Source of the DNA: DASZZZ01 sp036260375
Lineage (GTDB): Bacteria; Actinomycetota; CADDZG01; WHSQ01
Length of the DNA stretch: 5,228 bases
Reading direction: 5' to 3'
Assembly: GCA_036260375.1 (NCBI GenBank)
Contig: DASZZZ010000055.1
Coordinates: forward strand, 1-5,228
This document shows, piece after piece, positions 1 to 4,206 of this stretch. A program made the position numbers and the translations under genes. The notes beneath the pieces are model-generated. The model was not told the origin of the DNA, ran no database searches, and saw only the letters and a program-made list of their open reading frames with translations. Numbering within the stretch: the stretch's first letter is position 1; each line of letters begins with the position of its first letter.

Positions 1-154
1 TCTTGTCGGTGTGTTGAACGGCAACCGAGGCGCTGATGAAAGCCGTGTTAGTGGTCTCGGCAGCCCAGCAGGACTCGAACCCGGCGTCCTCGACCATCTT
101 GGCCATCGGACCGACCATGGCGAGGCCTCCGCCGACGCCGATCCCGTAGTCCAT
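1..154 (-). CDS. Luciferase-like monooxygenase (LLM class, probably F420-dependent oxidoreductase), N-terminal fragment
   Basis: Read on the minus strand, an ATG at 154-152 opens a frame that stays open to the left edge, giving 51 residues that begin MDYGIGVGGG. Residues 13-51 contain the pattern typical of the first beta-alpha unit of bacterial-luciferase TIM barrels: an early Gly-rich strand, a helix ending in EDAGFESCWAAE (about residues 22-33), and then an Ala/Ser-rich helix (TAFISASVAV) leading to the place where family members carry an IRLGT-like strand. In actinobacteria such proteins usually use F420 or FMN to oxidise or reduce small substrates, but the substrate cannot be told from this fragment. 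The gene is divergent from the dehydratase gene at 235. There is no Shine-Dalgarno sequence; a TATAGT hexamer lies 9 nt before the ATG. Family assignment is fairly secure; cofactor and substrate are inference. Confidence 0.8.
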   Translation of the reverse strand, partial: MDYGIGVGGGLAMVGPMAKMVEDAGFESCWAAETTNTAFISASVAVQHTDK

Positions 155-163
155 GACCGGCGC

Positions 164-169
164 ACTATA
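164..169 (-). promoter_or_regulatory. Putative -10 element (TATAGT) of the LLM monooxygenase gene
   Basis: On the minus strand TATAGT fits the TANNNT actinobacterial -10 consensus and ends 9 nt before the ATG at 154. Transcription would start only about 2-4 nt before the start codon, so the message would be nearly leaderless, which agrees with the missing Shine-Dalgarno sequence. I see no convincing -35 element. Confidence 0.45.
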
Positions 170-196
170 GCCGTCGTACCTTCCGTCGCGGCCGTG

Positions 197-202
197 TATC
201 TT
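197..202 (+). promoter_or_regulatory. Putative -10 element (TATCTT) of the pterin dehydratase gene
   Basis: TATCTT, preceded by TG, fits TANNNT and lies about 33 nt before the GTG start, leaving room for a short leader that contains the Shine-Dalgarno sequence. The -35 region is not recognisable, so this is a weak call. The 155-234 interval holds only the two divergent promoters and this leader. Confidence 0.35.
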
Positions 203-222
203 CCGGGCAAGTCAGTTTCCAT

Positions 223-229
223 AGGAGGG
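223..229 (+). promoter_or_regulatory. Shine-Dalgarno AGGAGGG that decides the start of the pterin dehydratase
   Basis: AGGAGGG is followed after 5 nt by GTG at 235. An in-frame TTG at 232 would be only 2 nt away, which is too close, so GTG 235 is the preferred start. Confidence 0.75.
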
Positions 230-234
230 TTTTG

Positions 235-519
235 GTGGCAGATCTGCTGGACGAGGAAGAGATCGAACAACGTCTCGACGAGCTCGGTGATTGGGAGCGC
301 GAGGGCGACGAGATCCAGAAGGTCTTCGAGTTCGACGACTTCGGCGCCGCGATCAGGTTCGTGAACGACGTCGCGCAGCTCGCCGAGCGCTACGACCATC
401 ATCCCGACATCGACATCCGCTACAGCCGCGTCCGCCTCGCGCTGACGACGCACTCCGAGGGCGGGCTGACGGCACTCGACTTCGATCTCGCGGGCGAGAT
501 CGAGCAGTCGATCGGCTAG
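235..519 (+). CDS. Pterin-4a-carbinolamine dehydratase (PCD/DCoH family)
   Basis: The enzyme dehydrates 4a-hydroxytetrahydrobiopterin-type carbinolamines in the cytoplasm, regenerating the pterin cofactor after aromatic amino-acid hydroxylation. The product is 94 residues, about the normal family length. The full active-site signature of PCDs is visible: E51-x3-H55-H56-P57-x5-Y63-x9-H73-x8-D82, with the flanking THSEGGLTALDFDLA stretch typical of the C-terminal helix region. GTG at 235 is chosen because of the Shine-Dalgarno at 223-229. The gene is monocistronic: it diverges from the LLM gene and converges on ispH with 6 nt between the stop codons. No phenylalanine hydroxylase is in view, and many bacteria keep a PCD without one, where a role with molybdopterin enzymes or another pterin-dependent step has been proposed. 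The family is secure; the physiological partner is unknown. Confidence 0.93.
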   Translation: MADLLDEEEIEQRLDELGDWEREGDEIQKVFEFDDFGAAIRFVNDVAQLAERYDHHPDIDIRYSRVRLALTTHSEGGLTALDFDLAGEIEQSIG

Positions 520-535
520 CGCGACTCAGTCGCGC
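519..535. terminator. Candidate bidirectional terminator hairpin between convergent pcd and ispH
   Basis: GCGCGAC-TCA-GTCGCGC is a perfect 7 bp stem with a 3 nt loop, starting on the last base of the dehydratase stop codon TAG. The ispH stop codon (TCA on this strand) is exactly the loop. There is no proper U-tract; only a pyrimidine-rich run (about 540-551) follows on the plus strand. Hairpins without U-tracts are common at actinobacterial gene ends, so termination or 3'-end protection is plausible but unproven. Confidence 0.55.
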
Positions 536-1476
536 ACGGCCCCTTCCTCTTCGCGCAGCCACGGCGGCAACGAGAACGTCACGTCCTCGGTCGTCACCTC
601 GTGCGTCTCGATGTCGGTGTAGCCGAGACCCGCGAGACGATCCAGAAGCCGGTCCACGAGCACCTCGGGCGCGCTCGCGCCCGAGCTGACGCCGACGGTC
701 TCGGCGTCTCGCAGCCACGACTCGTCGAGCGCGGTCTCGTCCGGAACGAGGTACGCGGGCGTGCCCGCGGCGCGCGCGACCTCGACCATCCGGTTGGAGT
801 TGCTCGAGTTCAGCGCGCCGACGATGAGCACGACGTCGGACCGCGGTGCGATCGCCTTGACCGCGACCTGACGGTTCTGCGTCGCGTAGCAGATGTCGTC
901 CTTGCGCGGCCCCTGCAGGTCCGAAAAGCGCTCCCTCAGCGCGTCGACGACCTCGAGCGTGTCGTCGACCGACAGCGTCGTCTGCGTCAGGTACGCGACC
1001 GGCTCGTCGGGCGCCACGTCGAGCTCGTCGATCTGCGACACGTCCTCGATCACGACGGTGCTCTCCGGCGCCTCGCCCGCCGTGCCCTCGATCTCCTCGT
1101 GGCCGACGTGGCCGACGAGAACGATTTTGCGTCCGCCGCGCGCGAACCGCTTCGCCTCGAGGTGGACCTTGGTCACGAGCGGGCACGTCGCGTCGATGAC
1201 GTGGAGGTTGCGCGCCTCGGCGTTGCGCCGGACGTCGGGCGACACGCCGTGGGCCGAGAACACGCACACGGCGCCCTCGGGCACCTCGCTCTCGGAGTCG
1301 ACGAAGATCGCCCCGCGCTTCTGGAGCTCGGTGACGACGTGGCGGTTGTGGACGATCTCCTTGCGCACGTACACCGGCGCGCCGAGCGTCTCGAGCGCGC
1401 GCTCGACGATCTGCACGGCGCGGTCGACGCCGGCGCAGTAGCCGCGGGGGGCCGCGAGGATCACCTTCTTCGCCAT
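526..1476 (-). CDS. ispH: 4-hydroxy-3-methylbut-2-enyl diphosphate reductase (IspH/LytB)
   Basis: This iron-sulfur enzyme catalyses the last step of the MEP pathway, reducing HMBPP to IPP and DMAPP in the cytoplasm. The product is 316 residues, the usual length. The three cluster cysteines are present: C14 (RGYCAGV), C98 (DATCPLVTK) and C196 (DICYATQNRQ). Substrate-binding residues are also in place: H43 (VHNRHVV), H126 and E128 (GHEEIEGTAGE), the SSNSNR motif at 224-229 and S268 (SSGASAPE). ATG at 1476 puts the MAKKVILAAPRGYC start where the family begins; the frame stays open far upstream through nth, but that is a GC-rich artefact. It lies 26 nt downstream of nth on the same strand, so it may be read through from nth as well as from its own leaderless-type promoter. 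No oddities in the active site. Confidence 0.97.
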   Translation of the reverse strand: MAKKVILAAPRGYCAGVDRAVQIVERALETLGAPVYVRKEIVHNRHVVTELQKRGAIFVDSESEVPEGAVCVFSAHGVSPDVRRNAEARNLHVIDATCPLVTKVHLEAKRFARGGRKIVLVGHVGHEEIEGTAGEAPESTVVIEDVSQIDELDVAPDEPVAYLTQTTLSVDDTLEVVDALRERFSDLQGPRKDDICYATQNRQVAVKAIAPRSDVVLIVGALNSSNSNRMVEVARAAGTPAYLVPDETALDESWLRDAETVGVSSGASAPEVLVDRLLDRLAGLGYTDIETHEVTTEDVTFSLPPWLREEEGAVRD

Positions 1477-1482
1477 GCCCCC

Positions 1483-1488
1483 ATCGTA
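1483..1488 (-). promoter_or_regulatory. Putative leaderless -10 element (TACGAT) of ispH
   Basis: On the minus strand TACGAT (TANNNT) is followed by exactly 6 nt (GGGGGC) and then the ispH ATG at 1476. That spacing places the transcription start at or next to the A of ATG. A G-rich run sits directly against the ATG but too close to act as a Shine-Dalgarno. The element fills the 26 nt gap to nth. Confidence 0.55.
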
Positions 1489-1502
1489 GGGGCCCGCGGC
1501 CG

Positions 1503-2315
1503 CTAGCCGGGCGCGGCGCGCCCCGCGCGCTTCGGGATCGCGGCGCGATAGAGGTCGGGGCGGCCGGCGACCTGACTCGACGGGCACAGCGGCTCGACGA
1601 CGCAGTCGCCGCAGCGCGGCCGCTTCGCGTCGCAGATCTGCCGTCCGTGCTCGATGAACAGGTACGGCAGGCGCGGCCACTTGCTCTTCGGAACGAGCTC
1701 CATGAGATCGGGCTCGATCTTCGCGGCGTCCTTCGGGCCGTGGCGCGTCAGGCCGAGGCGCACCGCGACGCGGCCGACGTGCGTGTCGACCGCGATCCCG
1801 GCGTCGGGGTCCTTGCGCTGCGCCTCCGGGAAGCAGTTCGACTGCACGATGTTCGCCGTCTTGCGGGCGACGCCCGGCAGCGTGACCAGCTCCTCGATCG
1901 TCGCGGGCACCTCCCCGTCGAAGTCGTCGAGCAGCTTCTGCGAGAGCCCGCGCAGCGCCTTGGTCTTCTGGCGGAAGAAGCCCGTCGCGTGGATGTCGCG
2001 CTGCAGCTCCTCCTCCGGCACCGCGAGGTAGTCCTCCGGCCCCCGGTACTTGCGGAACAGCTCGGCGGTGACCTCGTTGACCTTCGCGTCGGTCGACTGC
2101 GCGCTGAGGACGGTGGCGACGACGCACTCGAGCGGCGTGGTGTAGTTCAGGGCGATCGTCGCGTCGGGGTAGGCCTTGTCGAGACGGCGCAGGAGCGCGG
2201 CGACGCGGTCGGGGGCCGGTGCGTCGCGGTCGGGGGTCCCGCGCGACCTCGCCGGCTGCTTGGCGGCGCGGGCGGCCGGCTCCTTGCCGCCGGTCGGCCT
2301 GCGGACGGATGGCAT
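1503..2315 (-). CDS. nth: Endonuclease III (DNA glycosylase/AP lyase)
   Basis: This base-excision-repair enzyme removes oxidised pyrimidines and nicks the abasic site. With ATG at 2315 the product is 270 residues, longer than the 211 of E. coli Nth. The helix-hairpin-helix segment LPGVARKTAN holds the catalytic lysine K152, and AVDTHVGR holds the catalytic aspartate D177. The [4Fe-4S] loop is complete, C228-x6-C235-x2-C238-x5-C244. Extra length comes from an Arg/Ala/Pro/Lys-rich N-terminal tail (about residues 1-35), a few residues before D177, and a C-terminal tail of about 26 residues. A TTG at 2345 could start 10 codons earlier, but it lies in the palindrome at 2343-2356 and has no support. 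No Shine-Dalgarno precedes ATG 2315; a TATCCT hexamer 6 nt before it suggests leaderless transcription. It lies upstream of ispH and divergent from the tetR-paa operon. Confidence 0.95.
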   Translation of the reverse strand: MPSVRRPTGGKEPAARAAKQPARSRGTPDRDAPAPDRVAALLRRLDKAYPDATIALNYTTPLECVVATVLSAQSTDAKVNEVTAELFRKYRGPEDYLAVPEEELQRDIHATGFFRQKTKALRGLSQKLLDDFDGEVPATIEELVTLPGVARKTANIVQSNCFPEAQRKDPDAGIAVDTHVGRVAVRLGLTRHGPKDAAKIEPDLMELVPKSKWPRLPYLFIEHGRQICDAKRPRCGDCVVEPLCPSSQVAGRPDLYRAAIPKRAGRAAPG

Positions 2316-2321
2316 GGCACG

Positions 2322-2327
2322 AGGATA
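2322..2327 (-). promoter_or_regulatory. Putative leaderless -10 element (TATCCT) of nth
   Basis: On the minus strand TATCCT (TANNNT) is followed by 6 nt (CGTGCC) and the nth ATG at 2315. The spacing is identical to that of ispH. The -35 region would fall about 2345-2350, inside the palindrome at 2343-2356, although no good -35 sequence is seen. Confidence 0.55.
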
Positions 2328-2332
2328 TCCGG

Positions 2333-2338
2333 TAACCT
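2333..2338 (+). promoter_or_regulatory. Putative -10 element (TAACCT) of the tetR-paa operon
   Basis: TAACCT fits TANNNT and would start transcription near 2345, within the palindrome, giving a leader of about 24 nt that contains the Shine-Dalgarno at 2360-2366. No clear -35 is visible. Its position relative to the operator suits repression by steric block. Confidence 0.35.
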
Positions 2339-2342
2339 CTCC

Positions 2343-2356
2343 CAAACGACCGTTTG
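2343..2356. promoter_or_regulatory. Palindromic operator, probable binding site of the PaaR-like TetR repressor
   Basis: CAAACG-AC-CGTTTG is a perfect 6+6 bp inverted repeat with a 2 bp centre, ending 12 bp before the tetR start codon. TetR-family repressors typically bind such palindromes in front of their own gene. From memory, the Thermus thermophilus PaaR site is CNAACGNNCGTTNG, and this sequence fits every fixed position. It lies between the divergent nth and tetR-paa promoters and would overlap the predicted paa transcription start. Seen: the palindrome and its place. Inferred: that the adjacent TetR protein binds it and that phenylacetyl-CoA releases it. Confidence 0.8.
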
Positions 2357-2359
2357 TTT

Positions 2360-2366
2360 GGAGGAG
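2360..2366 (+). promoter_or_regulatory. Shine-Dalgarno GGAGGAG of the tetR gene
   Basis: GGAGG at 2360-2364 is 4 nt before ATG 2369. In-frame GTG at 2366 and TTG at 2354 are less likely starts, because they overlap or precede this ribosome site. Confidence 0.65.
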
Positions 2367-2368
2367 TG

Positions 2369-2977
2369 ATGGCGCAGACCGCCGAGCGGACGCGCACCGC
2401 CCGCCGGGCCGAGATGGTCCGCGCCGCGGCGCGCCTGTTCTCGGAGCGCGGCTACCACGGCACCTCCATGCAGCACCTCGCCGACGCTCTCGGGCTGCTG
2501 CGCGGCTCGCTGTACGCGCACATCGGCTCCAAGGAGGAGCTGCTGTTCGACGTCGTCGACGAGGGGGCCGATCGCTTCCTGGCGCGCGCCGAGGAGGCGC
2601 TGGCCGTCGACGGTGGCGCCGCGGCCCGCCTGCGCGCGCTGCTCGCCGGCCACGTCGAGACCGCGATCGAGCACATCGACGCCGCGACGGTGTTCCTCAA
2701 CGAGTGGCGCTACCTCGCCGACGACCTCCGCGCGGTCGTCCAGGACAAGCGCGATCGCTACGAGGCGATGGTGCGCTCCGTCGTCGAGGACGGCGTCGCA
2801 CGCGGCGAGTTCCGCGCCGACGCCGACGTCCGCTTCGCGGTCCTGCTCGTGCTGTCGGCGGGCAACTGGGTGTACGAGTGGTACCGGCCGGGCGGGGCGC
2901 TGAGCCCCCGCGCCGTCGGCGAGAGATTCGCAGACCTGATCGTGAAGGGCCTCGAGCCCGGGGAGGGACGACGATGA
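2369..2977 (+). CDS. paaR: TetR-family transcriptional repressor of the paa operon (PaaR-like)
   Basis: A 202-residue cytoplasmic DNA-binding regulator. Residues 12-60 form the TetR N-terminal domain: a helix ending ARLFSERGYHGTSM, then the helix-turn-helix at about 32-51 (TSMQHLADALG, then LLRGSLYAHIGSKEELL). The C-terminal part (about 85-195), with FLNEWRYL at 109-116, the KRDRYEAMV stretch at 127-135 and GVARGEFRADAD at 142-153, resembles the ligand domain of acyl-CoA-responsive TetR proteins such as PaaR, FadR and KstR2. Its stop overlaps the paaA start (ATGA, 2974-2977), so it is the first gene of the paa operon. A palindrome fitting the known PaaR consensus lies just upstream, so autorepression with phenylacetyl-CoA as inducer is the natural inference. 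The family is certain; the PaaR identity rests on context and operator. Other acyl-CoA ligands are possible. Confidence 0.85.
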   Translation: MAQTAERTRTARRAEMVRAAARLFSERGYHGTSMQHLADALGLLRGSLYAHIGSKEELLFDVVDEGADRFLARAEEALAVDGGAAARLRALLAGHVETAIEHIDAATVFLNEWRYLADDLRAVVQDKRDRYEAMVRSVVEDGVARGEFRADADVRFAVLLVLSAGNWVYEWYRPGGALSPRAVGERFADLIVKGLEPGEGRR

Positions 2978-3897
2978 CCTACGAGGAGAAGCTGGCGCGC
3001 TTCACCGAGCACGTCGAGTCCGGAGGCAAGGTCGAGACCCAGGACTGGATGCCCGACGACTACCGCCGCGGGGTGCTGAAGTTCATCGAGATGCACGCGA
3101 ACTCCGAGATCATGGGCGCGCTCCCGGAGCGCGAGTGCCTGCCGAAGGCGCCGACGCTGCGGCGCAAGATGTCGCTCGCCGCGAAGATCCAGGACGAGGT
3201 CGGCCACGCGCAGCTCCTCTACCGCGTCGCCGAGGACCTCGGCAAGAGCCGCGACGCGATGTACGCGGATCTCGTCAACGGCAAGTCCAAGTTCCACAAC
3301 GTCTTCCACTATCCGGTCGCGCACTGGGGCGACGTCGCGATCATCGGATGGCTCATCGACGGCGCCGCGCTCGTGACCCAGGCCGCGCTGCTCGACTCGT
3401 CGTACGCGCCATACACGCGCGTGCTCAAGCGCATCTGCTCGGAGGAGCAGCTGCACCTGCGTCACGGCGAGGACATCACGCTCGAGCTCGCGTCGGGAAC
3501 CGACCACCAGCGGTGGATGTTCCAGGACGCGCTGAACCGGTGGTGGCTCGCGATCATCCACTTCTTCGGCCCGCGCACCAACGTCGCCAAGGACCTCCTG
3601 CTGCGGTGGAAGGTCAAGACGCGCACGAACGAGGACCTGCGCCAGGAGTTCCTCGACCGCTACGTGCCCAAGGTGCTCGAGCTCGGCTTCACGTTCCCCG
3701 AGCCGGTCCCGCACCTCGACGAGGCGAGCGGGCACTGGCTGATCGACGACGACGACATCGATTGGGCGCCGCTCGACGCGATCAAGCGCAACGAGGGCCC
3801 CGAGACGGCGCGCCGGCTCGAGTGGCGCCGGCGGATGTACGAGGACCATCGCTGGGTGCGCGAGACGATGGCCGAGCCCGCCGCGCACGCGGCCTGA
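2974..3897 (+). CDS. paaA: Phenylacetyl-CoA 1,2-epoxidase, catalytic subunit PaaA
   Basis: PaaA is the diiron oxygenase subunit of the multicomponent enzyme that epoxidises the ring of phenylacetyl-CoA, the first dedicated step of aerobic phenylacetate degradation after CoA activation. The product is 307 residues, the usual length. All six iron ligands can be placed: E45 (NSEIMG), E75 and H78 (DEVGH), D129 (WLIDG), E158 and H161 (SEEQLH). Each is shifted by +3 from the E. coli ligands E42, E72, H75, D126, E155 and H158. Well-conserved stretches include the NGKSKFHNVFHYP region (102-114), WLAIIHFFGP (191-200) and the RWKVKTRTNEDLR segment (211-223). The start ATG overlaps the tetR stop, with a GGGGAGGGA Shine-Dalgarno about 5 nt before it. 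It forms a complex with PaaC and is bridged by PaaB. No anomalies. Confidence 0.97.
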   Translation: MTYEEKLARFTEHVESGGKVETQDWMPDDYRRGVLKFIEMHANSEIMGALPERECLPKAPTLRRKMSLAAKIQDEVGHAQLLYRVAEDLGKSRDAMYADLVNGKSKFHNVFHYPVAHWGDVAIIGWLIDGAALVTQAALLDSSYAPYTRVLKRICSEEQLHLRHGEDITLELASGTDHQRWMFQDALNRWWLAIIHFFGPRTNVAKDLLLRWKVKTRTNEDLRQEFLDRYVPKVLELGFTFPEPVPHLDEASGHWLIDDDDIDWAPLDAIKRNEGPETARRLEWRRRMYEDHRWVRETMAEPAAHAA

Positions 3898-3909
3898 GCG
3901 GCGCACGAC

Positions 3910-4206
3910 GTGGAGACATACGAGGTCTTCCGCCGCTCGGGGCACAAGGACCCGTTCGAGCACTGCGGCGCGGTGATCGCGCCCGACGCCGACATGGCGT
4001 TGCTCGTTGCCAAGGAGTGCTTCCTGCGCCGGCGGGAGGGCCAGCATCTGTGGGTCGTGCGGCGTTCGGACATCCACTCGTTCCACGACGAGAGCCTGCT
4101 CGAGATCGCGGCCGACAAGTCGTACCGCTTCGCGAGCGCGTACCGCGACGTCGTCAAGAAGCGCGAGAGAGCGCGCGCCCGCGCGCGCGAGGTGGCGAGC
4201 ACATGA
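3910..4206 (+). CDS. paaB: Phenylacetyl-CoA 1,2-epoxidase, subunit PaaB
   Basis: PaaB is the small non-catalytic subunit that bridges PaaAC heterodimers in the epoxidase complex. The product is 98 residues, as expected. The family signature is visible: an ETYEVFRRS start (residues 2-10), an AxxxMALxxAKExFLRRREG block (about 26-44) and HLWVVRRSDI (46-55). It starts with GTG at 3910, 12 nt after the paaA stop; no good Shine-Dalgarno is seen, so translation is probably coupled to paaA. Its stop overlaps the paaC start as ATGA. The C-terminal tail KKRERARARARE (83-94) is strongly basic, lies beyond the conserved core, and is encoded by a nearly pure alternating GC run. The function assignment is secure; the meaning of the tail is unknown. 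Confidence 0.94.
   Translation: METYEVFRRSGHKDPFEHCGAVIAPDADMALLVAKECFLRRREGQHLWVVRRSDIHSFHDESLLEIAADKSYRFASAYRDVVKKRERARARAREVAST
4171..4188 (+). repeat. Alternating G/C tract, possible hairpin next to the paaC ribosome site
   Basis: GCGCGCGC-CC-GCGCGCGC lies in the last codons of paaB. As RNA it can fold on itself as a GC-only hairpin, and as DNA it is a Z-prone alternating purine-pyrimidine run with one break. It ends directly against the paaC Shine-Dalgarno (GAGGTGG, 4189-4195). Confidence 0.5.
4189..4195 (+). promoter_or_regulatory. Shine-Dalgarno GAGGTGG of paaC
   Basis: GAGGTGG lies inside the end of paaB, 7 nt before the paaC ATG at 4203, supporting that start and the ATGA overlap. 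Confidence 0.6.

Noticed and set aside
60..95. tRNA-like T-arm: the minus strand contains GGGTTCGAGTCC
   Set aside because: It lies inside the AGFESCW part of the monooxygenase, the putative T-stem has a mismatch and a wobble, and no anticodon or acceptor stem surrounds it. It is a coincidence of coding sequence.
11..364. Plus-strand open frame of 117 codons at the left edge
   Set aside because: It is antisense to the monooxygenase fragment and then out of frame with the dehydratase, with no Shine-Dalgarno and no known motif.
2345..2345. Upstream TTG start for nth adding MGEVTGYPRA
   Set aside because: It sits in the operator, has no ribosome site, and would conflict with the leaderless promoter placed exactly for ATG 2315.
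526..2397. A 623-codon minus-strand open frame that would extend IspH upstream through nth
   Set aside because: The part upstream of 1476 is an Arg/Ala-rich out-of-frame reading of nth. IspH homology begins exactly at the ATG at 1476, and nth is well supported in the other frame.
2176..3897. Long plus-strand open frame that would add a large N-terminal extension to PaaA
   Set aside because: The sequence upstream of 2974 is the Arg-rich shadow of tetR and nth. PaaA homology starts at the ATG at 2974, with a good Shine-Dalgarno.
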